From assembly GCA_964352775.1 (NCBI GenBank), contig CAYGTK010000002.1:1-64000 (forward strand): DNA of 64,000 nt, given 5' to 3'. Both the position numbers and the translations under genes were made by a program. The DNA is from CAYGTK01 sp964352775. Lineage in GTDB: Bacteria; Bacteroidota; Bacteroidia; Chitinophagales; CAIOSU01. The stretch's first letter is position 1. The number at the start of each line of letters is the position of its first letter. Below the pieces are notes generated by a model, which was not told the DNA's origin, did not search any database, and was given only the letters and a program-made list of their open reading frames with translations. Below, in pieces: positions 34,622 through 43,600 of the stretch.

Positions 34622-35283
34622 TAGTTAAGGCTCAATTCTTTCTTTGCTAAATAGAAGTCTACTTTTTCGTAGTCGGAAGCTATACGTTCATCAACTTCGG
34701 CAATAGTTTTTGGTGGTGGCACTACTACCTTCTCTCCTGGTTTCCAGTTTACGGGTAAGGCTACACCATTGGCATCAGCAGTTTGCAAAGCTTCTACCAC
34801 ACGTTTTACTTCATCAATATTCCGCCCCACGTTCAATGGGTAATAAATGATCGCCCTAATGATTCCTTTGGGGTCAATTACAAATACAGCGCGCACAGTT
34901 GCTGTTTGGCTTTCACCAGGATGTAACAAACCATATAGCTGTGCCACTTTAGTGTCTAAGTCTGCTATTAAAGGAAAATCAAGCAACACACCCGTATTCT
35001 CACGAACATTCTGTACCCAAGCCAAGTGGGCATGTATACTATCAATACTAACCCCTATCAACTTGGTATTCTTACCAGCAAACCAATCGCTTTCACGAGC
35101 AAACTCCACCAACTCCGTAGTACAAACGGGTGTAAAGTCAGCTGGGTGGGAAAAGAATACGATCCAACTATCCTTATTGTATTCTGAAAAATTCAGATCG
35201 CCCGTGGTAGTCACCGCTTTGAAATCTGGAGCAGCATCGCCTAGTCTGCGTATGCTGTTCGTTTGGTTTGTTTGTTCGCTCAC
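34621..35283 (-). CDS. 1-Cys peroxiredoxin (Prx6 type)
   Basis: Reduces peroxides through a single peroxidatic cysteine, C54 in PADFTPVCTTE. The 220-residue length and the C-terminal domain (VNWKPGEKVVVPP) mark the Prx6 class rather than AhpC. The start is GTG at 35283; upstream ATGs are out of frame. It is the first structural gene of the cysteine operon and so directly downstream of the candidate attenuator. Its link to a thiocarboxylate pathway, which in mycobacteria is valued for oxidant resistance, suggests a combined sulfur and redox-defence operon; this is inference. Confidence 0.9.
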   Translation of the reverse strand: MSEQTNQTNSIRRLGDAAPDFKAVTTTGDLNFSEYNKDSWIVFFSHPADFTPVCTTELVEFARESDWFAGKNTKLIGVSIDSIHAHLAWVQNVRENTGVLLDFPLIADLDTKVAQLYGLLHPGESQTATVRAVFVIDPKGIIRAIIYYPLNVGRNIDEVKRVVEALQTADANGVALPVNWKPGEKVVVPPPKTIAEVDERIASDYEKVDFYLAKKELSLN

Positions 35284-35315
35284 TTCGTTTTGTTTTTGTC
35301 TTGCATTATGGAAAT

Positions 35316-35346
35316 AAAAAAGGCCCCGCCGAATGGGCGGGGCCTT
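35316..35346 (-). terminator. Intrinsic terminator in the cysteine-operon leader
   Basis: Perfect 11-bp GC-rich stem (35336-35346 with 35320-35330, AAGGCCCCGCC/GGCGGGGCCTT), 5-base loop, then TTTTTT on the minus strand. It lies 33 bp upstream of the peroxiredoxin start and 37 bp after the stop of the Cys-rich leader ORF. It would end transcripts from cysN or from the leader promoter unless an alternative fold forms. Confidence 0.9.
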
Positions 35347-35408
35347 ATATTTAGGTATCTCGTTTTATATAGAATTCACTACACTATCGCCTACCAAAAT
35401 AGCCCCGC
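35337..35408 (-). promoter_or_regulatory. Candidate antiterminator of a cysteine attenuator
   Basis: In the RNA, the segment from 35408 to 35392, inside the leader ORF just after its Cys codons, can pair with the segment from 35357 to 35337. GCGGGGC pairs with GCCCCGC, TATTT with AAATA, and GGTA with TACC: 16 pairs with one U-U mismatch and a 4-base bulge. The second arm contains 7 of the 11 bases of the terminator's 5' arm, so antiterminator and terminator cannot coexist. A ribosome at the leader stop would cover the first arm and favour termination. One stalled in the Cys run would leave it free and favour readthrough. Confidence 0.75.
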
Positions 35409-35467
35409 TGGTGTTGACAACAACAACAGCACATCCAAGTGGCCATATTTTGATAGTTCGTGTTCAT
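35384..35467 (-). CDS. Cysteine-rich leader peptide (attenuator ORF)
   Basis: A 27-codon ORF starting at ATG 35467 with GGAAGGA directly before it and ending in TAG at 35384. Codons 13-17 (35431-35417) are TGC TGT TGT TGT TGT, five consecutive cysteines, followed by QHQRGYFGRR. A run of the operon's end product in a short ORF directly upstream of an intrinsic terminator is the classic design of ribosome-mediated attenuation (compare trp, his and the mycobacterial poly-cysteine leaders). It lies between cysN and the peroxiredoxin-cysM-mec-cysO-moeZ operon. The peptide itself probably has no function. Confidence 0.75.
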   Translation of the reverse strand: MNTNYQNMATWMCCCCCQHQRGYFGRR

Positions 35468-35473
35468 TCCTTC

Positions 35474-35505
35474 CAAATATATAAATACAAAAGTGAGATT
35501 CGCAA
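35474..35505 (-). promoter_or_regulatory. Candidate promoter of the cysteine leader
   Basis: On the minus strand, TTG (35505-35503), a 21-base spacer, then TATATTTG (35481-35474), which matches TAnnTTTG. The box ends only 6 bases before the leader ATG, so transcription would start at or next to the ATG and the leader may be read from an almost leaderless RNA. The -33 box is only a partial match. Confidence 0.5.
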
Positions 35506-35523
35506 GATTTTGTTCCTTAAAAA

Positions 35524-36801
35524 TTAAATTATCATTCCTGCACCTACCGTCTCATTGGTCATTTCATCAATGATGATAACGCTTCCAGTGCCTCTATTCC
35601 TTCTGTAACTATCGAAAAATAATGGCTTGGTAGTGCGGATAGAAATACGCGCAATATCATTCAAACCGATGACTTTATCATCTTCGATCTTATGAAGCGT
35701 ATTGATATTCATCTTGTATTTGATCTCTTTGATGATACAACGAGCATCATTAGTGGTATGCTTGATAGCGTACTTACCATTTAACTGCATTGGCTTTTCG
35801 TTCAACCAGCATACCATAACATCAAGGTCTTGATCAACCTTAGGCATATTGTTTTCCGCCACTATCATATCACCACGGCTAATGTCTATTTCATCTTCTA
35901 AGCGAAGAGTAACCGACATTGGTGCGTAAGCCTCGTCTAACTCCCCATCATGGGTATCAATGGCTTTTATTTTAGAAGAAAAACCAGATGGCAATGCCAC
36001 TACTTTATCTCCCTTTTTGAAAACTCCACCCGAAATACGGCCTGCGTATCCACGATAATCGTGATAGTCATTCGATTGAGGACGAATTACATACTGCACA
36101 GGGAAACGACGATCGATATGGTTCATATCGCTTGCGATATGGATAGTCTCTAGCAAGTACAACAAGGTTGGTCCTTCGTACCAAGACGTTTTATCCGAAC
36201 GATCAACCACATTATCTCCCATAAGTGCAGAGATAGGAATGAAGTGAATATCGGTAGTATCTAATTTCGATGCGAACTTCTTGAAGTCGCGTTTTATCTT
36301 ATCAAAAGCTCCTTGATCGTAATCTACCAAGTCCATCTTGTTCACACATACCACCAAGTGAGGTATCTGTAACAACGATGCGATGAAGGCATGACGACAA
36401 GTCTGCTCCACAATACCATTACGGGCATCTATCAAAATGATAGTTAAGTTAGCTGTAGAAGCACCTGTAACCATGTTACGAGTGTACTGTATGTGCCCTG
36501 GAGTATCCGCGATGATGAACTTACGGCGTGGGGTAGAGAAGTAGCGATACGCCACGTCAATAGTTATCCCTTGCTCACGCTCCGCACGAAGACCGTCGGT
36601 CAACAATGCCAAGTTCACGTATTCTTCACCACGCTTTTCGCTGGTCTCTTTAATGGCGTCGTACTGATCTTCAAAAATCGACTTACTATCATACAGTAAG
36701 CGACCTATCAAAGTACTTTTTCCGTCATCAACGCTTCCTGCAGTAGTAAACCGCAGTAGCTCCATGTTCAAATATTCTTCGCTATTGAATTCTTCGCTCA
36801 T
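35524..36801 (-). CDS. cysN: Sulfate adenylyltransferase subunit 1 (GTPase)
   Basis: GTPase subunit that drives APS formation from sulfate and ATP together with CysD. It has 425 residues with no fused APS kinase, in keeping with the separate cysC. EF-Tu-like motifs are GSVDDGKST (22-30), DTPGH (99-103) and NKMD (154-157), followed by two beta-barrel domains. Third gene of cysC-cysD-cysN, 24 bp after cysD. The downstream 240 bp carry the candidate cysteine attenuator, so transcripts may pass from cysN into the cysteine synthase operon when cysteine is short. Confidence 0.95.
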   Translation of the reverse strand: MSEEFNSEEYLNMELLRFTTAGSVDDGKSTLIGRLLYDSKSIFEDQYDAIKETSEKRGEEYVNLALLTDGLRAEREQGITIDVAYRYFSTPRRKFIIADTPGHIQYTRNMVTGASTANLTIILIDARNGIVEQTCRHAFIASLLQIPHLVVCVNKMDLVDYDQGAFDKIKRDFKKFASKLDTTDIHFIPISALMGDNVVDRSDKTSWYEGPTLLYLLETIHIASDMNHIDRRFPVQYVIRPQSNDYHDYRGYAGRISGGVFKKGDKVVALPSGFSSKIKAIDTHDGELDEAYAPMSVTLRLEDEIDISRGDMIVAENNMPKVDQDLDVMVCWLNEKPMQLNGKYAIKHTTNDARCIIKEIKYKMNINTLHKIEDDKVIGLNDIARISIRTTKPLFFDSYRRNRGTGSVIIIDEMTNETVGAGMII

Positions 36802-36825
36802 AGCCTAATTTTCTTAGTTGGTCTG

Positions 36826-37728
36826 TTAAAAGTATCCCGCTTTTTTGCGGTCTTCCATTGCTGCTTCCGAACGTTTATCGTCCGATCGTCCACCACGCTC
36901 TGTTATGCGAGATGAAGCTACTTCGCGGATAATATCCTCAATGCTTGCAGCTTCTGATAAACTTGCTCCAGTACAGGTAGCATCACCGATAGTACGGAAA
37001 CGCAATACCATGTCCTTCACTTCTTCATCCTCACGAGTCTCTATAAAGTGTGTTTTCGCCAAAATAGTACCGTCGCGCTCAAATGCTTTACGGGTATGCG
37101 AAAAGTATAGATTAGGTAGATCGATGTTCTCCATGTGGATGTACTGCCAGATGTCTAGCTCCGTCCAGTTACTGATGGGGAATACACGGAAATGCTCTCC
37201 GAAATTCTTACGAGCATTAAAAGTATTCCACAACTCCGGGCGTTGGTTCTTAGGGTCCCATTGGCCAAAATCATCACGATGCGAGAAGAAACGCTCTTTT
37301 GCACGCGCCTTTTCCTCATCACGACGAGCACCACCCATGGCAGCATCTATCTTGTGTTCTTCTAAAGTTTCTAGCAAGGTAACGGTCTGCAAGCCATTTC
37401 TACTGGCATTGAAACCTTTCTCCTCTACCACTTTACCCTCATCAATTGACTTCTGAACAGAACCTACAATTAGATTCACTCCCAAGTCGGCTATCCACTT
37501 ATCACGGAAAGCTATGGTTTCGTCAAAGTTGTGACCCGTATCAATATGGATCAAAGGGAAAGGTATGTTAGCTGGGTAAAATGCCTTCTTAGCCAAGTAA
37601 CTCATCACGATGGAATCCTTTCCGCCGGAGAATAACAAAGCTGGGCGCTCAAATTCAGCAGCCACCTCGCGGATAACGAATATTGATTCGCTTTCCAGTT
37701 CTTTTAAGTGATTCAGATTATAATCCAT
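36826..37728 (-). CDS. cysD: Sulfate adenylyltransferase subunit 2
   Basis: Catalytic ATP sulfurylase subunit, 300 residues, of the PP-loop (PAPS-reductase-like) family. The pyrophosphate-binding loop is SGGKDS (34-39), followed by HIDTGHNFDET near 81 and GGARRDEEKARAKER near 131. Works as CysDN to make APS for assimilation. It lies 6 bp after cysC and 24 bp before cysN. No cysH or sulfite reductase genes are in the window, so reduction is encoded elsewhere. Confidence 0.96.
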   Translation of the reverse strand: MDYNLNHLKELESESIFVIREVAAEFERPALLFSGGKDSIVMSYLAKKAFYPANIPFPLIHIDTGHNFDETIAFRDKWIADLGVNLIVGSVQKSIDEGKVVEEKGFNASRNGLQTVTLLETLEEHKIDAAMGGARRDEEKARAKERFFSHRDDFGQWDPKNQRPELWNTFNARKNFGEHFRVFPISNWTELDIWQYIHMENIDLPNLYFSHTRKAFERDGTILAKTHFIETREDEEVKDMVLRFRTIGDATCTGASLSEAASIEDIIREVASSRITERGGRSDDKRSEAAMEDRKKAGYF

Positions 37729-37734
37729 AAGCTG

Positions 37735-38340
37735 TTATCGCTTTATTTTTGGCAGCAAAAATTGCAGCATAGCGTCAACTGACTCCTCTATACCCCATTC
37801 TGCTGTTGGTATTATAAAAGCAGGGTTTTCTGGGCGCTCAAAAGGAGCATCCAACCCCGTAAAATTCTTTATTTCTCCCGAACGGGCTTTCTTGTACAAG
37901 CCTTTCACATCACGCTTCTCACATTCCTCGAACGAAGCATCAACGAATACTTCCAGCATATTCTCCTCTCCTACTATCTCCCGCACTTGGTCGCGAATAG
38001 CATGTGTAGGGCTTACAAAACTACAAAGGGTAATTACACCCGCATCTAAAAACAACTTAGCTACCTCTGCAATTCGACGAATGTTCTCTTTACGATCTTC
38101 ATCTGAAAAGCCAAGGTTATTATTGATACCAGAGCGGATATTATCTCCGTCAAGCACTTGAACTAATAAGCCCTCGTCGTGCAATGCTTTCTCTAAACCC
38201 TTTGCAACAGTACTTTTTCCAGAACCAGACAAACCTGTGAACCAAACTACTTTAGCCTGCTGGCCTAATAGTTCTTCCTTCGCTTCACGAGGAAGTAATT
38301 GGTCAAAAATCGGGTGTATATGTTCTGGTACTGTTCCCAT
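37735..38340 (-). CDS. cysC: Adenylylsulfate kinase
   Basis: Phosphorylates APS to PAPS. It has 201 residues. The Walker A loop is GLSGSGKST (36-44), the DGDNIR motif lies near 67, FVDASFEECEKRD is near 137 and the lid-side KGLYKKARSGEIKNFTG follows. Normal length for a stand-alone kinase. The first of the three sulfate-activation genes. A TATCTTTG box (38356-38349) lies 8 bases before the ATG and may give the trio its own promoter inside the longer secA operon. Confidence 0.94.
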   Translation of the reverse strand: MGTVPEHIHPIFDQLLPREAKEELLGQQAKVVWFTGLSGSGKSTVAKGLEKALHDEGLLVQVLDGDNIRSGINNNLGFSDEDRKENIRRIAEVAKLFLDAGVITLCSFVSPTHAIRDQVREIVGEENMLEVFVDASFEECEKRDVKGLYKKARSGEIKNFTGLDAPFERPENPAFIIPTAEWGIEESVDAMLQFLLPKIKR

Positions 38341-38348
38341 ACGGTCGG

Positions 38349-38356
38349 CAAAGATA
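38349..38356 (-). promoter_or_regulatory. Possible -7 box upstream of cysC
   Basis: TATCTTTG on the minus strand matches TAnnTTTG and ends 8 bases before the cysC ATG. No TTTG lies at the correct upstream distance, so only half of the consensus is present. Confidence 0.3.
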
Positions 38357-38378
38357 ATAAAAGCCCTTCTTTCTGTTA

Positions 38379-39569
38379 TCAGTTCCCCAAAGCCTTAACG
38401 GCGAGGTAAGCCATTAACCCTGAACCCGTTTGCAAGGCACTTTCATCAATATTAAATGTAGGGGTATGAACAGGCGATGTGAAGTTCCCATCTTGGCTAG
38501 CAGTGCCCAAGCGATAAAAGCATCCTGGCACATGGTGCGTATAAAAAGCAAAGTCTTCAGCGGTCATCCTTATCGGCAGATCGACCACATTTTCGGCACC
38601 TAAATATTCTTCTGCCCAAATCTTGGATCTTGGGGTCAGTTCTTCATCATTCTTTAAAAATGGATAACCCACTTTAATAGCAATATCGGCTGATCCGCCC
38701 ATACTTTTAGTTAGAGAATTAACTAGTTCTTCTATCTTTTGGTGGGCTTCTTTCCGCCACGCTTCATTAAAAGTTCGGAAGGTGCCTTCCATCTTCACCT
38801 CGCTTGGGGTGATGTTGGTGGCAGTTCCACCTTCTATTTTACCAATGGTCAATACACTTGGTATAGACGGGTTCGCATTTCTACTAACCAGTTGCTGCAA
38901 TGCAACCACTACATGGCTAGCTATTAATATGGGGTCTATATTCCTATGTGGCATAGCAGCGTGCCCACCTTTTCCCCTAATAGTTATATATACCTCATCG
39001 GCTGATGCCATATACATCCCAGAACGAAAACCTACCTTTCCCGCTGGAAGATCTGGGAATACATGTTGACCGAAAATGCTCTCAGGCTTGGGGTTTTGTA
39101 GAACGCCTTCTTCTATCATTACCGATGCGCCACCCGGTAGTTTTTCTTCTGCTGGTTGAAAGATCAGTTTAATTTTTCCTGAAAAACTTGCTCTTAATTC
39201 TTGAAGGATGTTTGCAGCACCTAACAAACTAGCTGAATGCACATCGTGACCACAAGCGTGCATTTTGCCGCTATTTTTTGAAGCGTATTCTACTTCGTTT
39301 TGCTCTAATATGGGTAATGCATCCATATCAGCTCTTAGAGCTACCACTTTATCAGAAGGTAATTCTCCCTTGATGTAGGCAACTATACCTGTTTTAGCTA
39401 CCCCTGTTTGATGCTCAACTCCCCAACTGGTGAGAAGTGCACTAATGAATTCAGAAGTATTGGTTTCTTCAAATGCTAACTCTGGATTGGCATGTATCGT
39501 TCTGCGCCAAGCTATCATATCAGCATGTAGCTTTTGGCTTAATGCCTTTATTTCAGAAGCCAGATCCAT
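38379..39569 (-). CDS. M20D amidohydrolase (N-acyl amino acid / hippurate hydrolase type)
   Basis: A 396-residue cytoplasmic metallopeptidase-fold amidohydrolase. Metal-ligand motifs typical of subfamily M20D are MHACGHDVHSASLLG near 101, QPAEEKLPGGASVM near 136 and GQHVFPDLPAG near 163. The dimerisation domain and the final SPVHTPTFNID histidine region follow. Such enzymes free amino acids from N-acyl, indole-3-acetyl or hippuryl conjugates; the substrate here is unknown. Lies 5 bp after the SPOR gene and 38 bp before cysC, which hints at but does not prove a link with sulfur amino acid supply. Confidence 0.87.
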   Translation of the reverse strand: MDLASEIKALSQKLHADMIAWRRTIHANPELAFEETNTSEFISALLTSWGVEHQTGVAKTGIVAYIKGELPSDKVVALRADMDALPILEQNEVEYASKNSGKMHACGHDVHSASLLGAANILQELRASFSGKIKLIFQPAEEKLPGGASVMIEEGVLQNPKPESIFGQHVFPDLPAGKVGFRSGMYMASADEVYITIRGKGGHAAMPHRNIDPILIASHVVVALQQLVSRNANPSIPSVLTIGKIEGGTATNITPSEVKMEGTFRTFNEAWRKEAHQKIEELVNSLTKSMGGSADIAIKVGYPFLKNDEELTPRSKIWAEEYLGAENVVDLPIRMTAEDFAFYTHHVPGCFYRLGTASQDGNFTSPVHTPTFNIDESALQTGSGLMAYLAVKALGN

Positions 39570-39574
39570 ACCTT

Positions 39575-39997
39575 TTATTCGTCTTCCTTATCAGGAACTA
39601 GTTCATCCATAGAAATAGACTCCCTAGTAATGAAGGCATCGGGGTAGAATTCCGAAACTTCAGTTAGTGCCTTAGTAGCCTCTAGCTTGTTACGGAAGTT
39701 ACCTATGCGCAATTTAAAATTGGGTTGTTGATACTCTATGTAGGTAGGTACATCCTTAAACTGACGATAGAATTCCGACTTAGTTTGGTATACCTGAGCG
39801 CGATTCGTAGTAGATACGATCTGTATCCTATAGCCTTTTATAGCTGCGGTTTTCTTGTTCTCCTTCTTATAATCTTCTACCAGCGTTTCAAATTCATAAG
39901 GGGCTATTACCTCTACCGAACCAGCACTAAGCGAGTCAGTTTGAGCCTGTATAGAAAAAATACTAAATAGAAAAAGGGTGAAAAAAGCGAATCTCAT
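39575..39997 (-). CDS. SPOR-domain secreted protein
   Basis: A 140-residue protein with a signal peptide (about 1-18, ending SIQA) and a SPOR-type domain (about 54-125: KGYRIQIVSTTNRAQVYQTK, then FKLRIGNFRNKLEA). SPOR domains bind denuded peptidoglycan at division sites in other bacteria, so a periplasmic wall-binding role is likely. No lipobox was seen. Start overlaps the deoC stop by four bases (ATGA), and the M20 gene follows after 5 bp. Confidence 0.83.
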   Translation of the reverse strand: MRFAFFTLFLFSIFSIQAQTDSLSAGSVEVIAPYEFETLVEDYKKENKKTAAIKGYRIQIVSTTNRAQVYQTKSEFYRQFKDVPTYIEYQQPNFKLRIGNFRNKLEATKALTEVSEFYPDAFITRESISMDELVPDKEDE

Positions 39998-40638
39998 AAC
40001 AGTAAATTTGGTCCTGAAGAAGTACCTATTCTATTTGCTCCAGCGGCCACCAATTCTTTAGCAAAGCTTGGTTCTTTAATACCTCCAGAAGCTTTAATAC
40101 CGATCTTTTTAGGTAATGCTGAACGCATCAACTCTACATGAGCTACCGTTGCGCCAGCCCCATTAAAACCAGTAGATGTCTTTACAAAATCCACCTCTAA
40201 TTCGGCACAAAGCTCACAGAGTTCCACAATTCTTTCATCACTCATTAAAGCAGTCTCAATGATAACTTTTAGCTTACCATTGAGTAGATGCACCATAGTT
40301 AGCACGGAAGAAATATCGTTCCGTACATAAGTCATATCGCCGCTTTTGATGGCTGCCATATTTACTACCATATCTATCTCTTGGGCTCCATCTTCCATGG
40401 CCTTTTTAGCCTCATCTACTTTTGACCGAGTGCCTGAATAACCCAAAGGAAAGCCAACAACCGTTACTAGTTTAACGCTGGTTTCTTCCAACTTCTTATT
40501 AGCCAGTTGAACATAATAAGGTGGCACGCAAACTCCGAAAAATTCATACTCAATAGCTTCTTCACACAGCTTATTAATATCCGCTGCAGTACAATCGGGT
40601 TTAAGTAAGGTATGTTCTATAGTCGTATTCAATGCCAT
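39994..40638 (-). CDS. deoC: Deoxyribose-phosphate aldolase
   Basis: Class I aldolase cleaving deoxyribose 5-phosphate to glyceraldehyde 3-phosphate and acetaldehyde. It has 214 residues. The Schiff-base lysine lies in VDFVKTSTGF near 151, the second catalytic lysine in GIKASGGIK near 179, and FPLGYSG near 62. Usual length for the short DeoC type. Its start overlaps the secA stop by one base, and the SPOR gene follows with a 4-bp overlap. Confidence 0.95.
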   Translation of the reverse strand: MALNTTIEHTLLKPDCTAADINKLCEEAIEYEFFGVCVPPYYVQLANKKLEETSVKLVTVVGFPLGYSGTRSKVDEAKKAMEDGAQEIDMVVNMAAIKSGDMTYVRNDISSVLTMVHLLNGKLKVIIETALMSDERIVELCELCAELEVDFVKTSTGFNGAGATVAHVELMRSALPKKIGIKASGGIKEPSFAKELVAAGANRIGTSSGPNLLL

Positions 40639-43600
40639 TAGCCTTGTGCTTTACCGTGGCATTGTTTGTACTTCTTACCGCTACCACATGGGCATGGTTC
40701 ATTTCTTCCCACTTTTTTCTCCACCCGGACAGGCTGAGCTTTTTTAGGCTCTTGTTGCTGACCTTGTTCTCCTGATGGGCCAGTAATTCCAGGCACATCG
40801 TCTCTTCCAGCTGTCATTCGGCTCATGTCCGTTTTTTGAGGGGCTTTCGCCTCGCGCACTTGTTGAGGATCTTGCGCAGGAAGGTTTCCTTTAAATAAGA
40901 ACGATGTTACTTCACGATTTACCTCTCCAAGCATGCTCTGGAACAATGGGAACGCTTCTAACTTATAAACCAACAATGGATCTTTCTGCTCATAAACTGC
41001 TGCTTGTACAGACGTTTTCAGCTCATCCATATTACGCAAGTGTTCTTTCCAAGAATTATCGATGATACCAAGAAGAACTGCTTTCTCAAAAGAGCGAATA
41101 ACCTCATAACCACCTGACTCTAAAGCCTTCTCCAGATTGATGAGTATGTTCATCTGTTTTTTACCGTCAGAGAATGGTATGATAATATTCTTTATCGTCT
41201 CGCCTCTATTGGCATACACATCTTTAATAACGGGCATGGTCATAGTAACGATCTGATCGTTCTTGCGCTTGTAAGCTGCTTTAACTTGGTCGTAAAGCTG
41301 TTCTGTTAACTTTTGGGCTTTACCACTATTGAATTGTTCTTCAGTAATAGCTGCATCTACAGAGAAAAAGCGAATTACATCGGCTTTCAGTCCTGCATGG
41401 TCTCTAGCATCCATATGCATCTCTACTAAAGACAGGCACAGGTCGTAGAAGGTATTACTAATGTCTACCGACAAACGCTCACCAAATAAGGCGTGCTTAC
41501 GTTTTTTATAGATTTCTTCCCGCTGGATGTTCATTACATCATCAAACTCTAGTAACCGCTTACGCGTACCAAAGTGGTTTTCTTCTACCTTTTTCTGTGC
41601 TCGCTCAATGGATTTGGTTACCATCGAGTGTTGTATCACCTCACCATCTTCATAGCCCATACGATCCATTAAGCTGGCAATACGGTCTGACCCGAACAAG
41701 CGCATCAAATTGTCTTCCAAACAGACGAAGAATTGGGATGAACCCGGGTCTCCTTGACGACCAGCACGACCACGTAACTGCCTATCTACACGTCTACTCT
41801 CATGACGTTCAGAACCGATAATGGCTAAACCACCTGCGGCTTTTACTTTATCGCTTATCTTAATATCCGTACCTCTACCAGCCATGTTAGTTGCTACCGT
41901 AACGGCTCCATCACGTCCTGCCTCGGCAACTATATCGGCTTCTCTACCGTGCTGCTTTGCATTCAATACATTGTGGGGAATGTTCTTCATTTTCAGCATT
42001 CGGCCCAGTAATTCTGAAACCTCTACCGAAGTAGTACCTACTAACACTGGGCGACCAGCATCACGAAGGCTTAATACCTCCTCGATAATGGCGTTGAATT
42101 TCTCTCGCTTGGTTTTATATACCAAGTCTTGCTTATCATCACGTACAATTGGTCGGTTGGTAGGAATAACTACCACGTCCAACTTGTAGATCTCCCATAG
42201 CTCACCTGCTTCTGTTTCCGCAGTACCGGTCATACCCGATAGCTTATGGTACATACGGAAGAAGTTCTGTAGGGTAACTGTAGCAAAAGTCTGCGTAGCA
42301 GCTTCTACTTTCACATTCTCTTTAGCCTCAATAGCTTGGTGCAATCCATCCGAGTAACGGCGACCTTCCATAATACGGCCTGTATTCTCATCTACTATCT
42401 TCACCTTACCATCCATTACTACGTACTCATCTTCCTTTTGGAATAATGCGTAGGCTTTTAACAACTGCTGAATAGCATGCAAACGCTCCGACTTAACAGC
42501 GAAATCTTGCATTAGCTGATCTTTCTTCTTCACTTTCTCATCATCCAGCATGTCAGAGTTATCTATCTCTACCATTTCGGCACCTACATCAGGCATAATG
42601 AAAAAACTCGTATCCTCTCCGGCTCCAGTTATCAGCTCAATTCCTTTCTCGGTCAATTCTACCGAGTTGTTTTTCTCTTCTATCACAAAGAACAATTCCT
42701 GATCTACCACAGGCATATTCTTCGATTGCTCTTGTAGATAATAGTTCTCCGTTTTTTGAAGAACTTGTTTTACTCCACCTTCACTCAAATATTTGATAAG
42801 GGGACTATGCTTAGGCAAACCACGGTGTGCTCGTAGTAGCTTAAGTCCACCTTCTTTTTCACTGGTTTTTTTCTCGGCTATTTCTTTCTTTGCTTCAGTT
42901 AAGCTAGCTGTAACTACTTTTTTCTGTGCTTCTACTAGCTTCTGTATCCTTGGCTTTAGTTGATAGAACTCTTGCTCATCTCCACGCGGAACTGGACCCG
43001 AAATGATCAACGGGGTACGCGCGTCATCAATTAATACCGAATCCACCTCATCCACCATGGCAAAGTGCAACTTGTGCTGTACTAAGTCTTCTGGGGTACG
43101 CGACATATTATCACGCAAATAATCGAAGCCGAATTCGTTATTCGTTCCGTAAACTATATCGTTGCGGTAAGCTGTTCTTCTTTCTTCTGAATTGGGCTGA
43201 TACTTATCTATACAATCGATGGTCAATCCTAAGAATTGGAATATCGGTGCCATCCACTCGCTATCCCTACGGGCTAGGTAGTCATTCACCGTTACTATGT
43301 GCACTCCTTGACCAGATAGTCCATTCAAGTAAGCTGGCAAGGTTGCCACCAAGGTTTTACCCTCACCAGTAGCCATCTCCGCTACCTTTCCTTTGTGCAA
43401 TACGATACCACCGATCAACTGCACATCGTAATGCACCATGTTCCAATCGGTCTCCACACCAGCAGCTAGCCACTTGGTGTGGTAGTATACTTGATCTCCT
43501 TCTATCTCAATATTGTCTCTTCCTACTGATAGGTCTCTATCAAGGTCGGTTGCTTTGGCAGCCAATTTCCCATCTCCTGAAAAACGACTTGCAGTTTCTT

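Noticed and set aside
35281..35309. Eight-codon ORF (ATG at 35307) overlapping the peroxiredoxin start
   Set aside because: It is too short to judge and has no ribosome binding site. It could affect peroxiredoxin translation by coupling but is probably chance.
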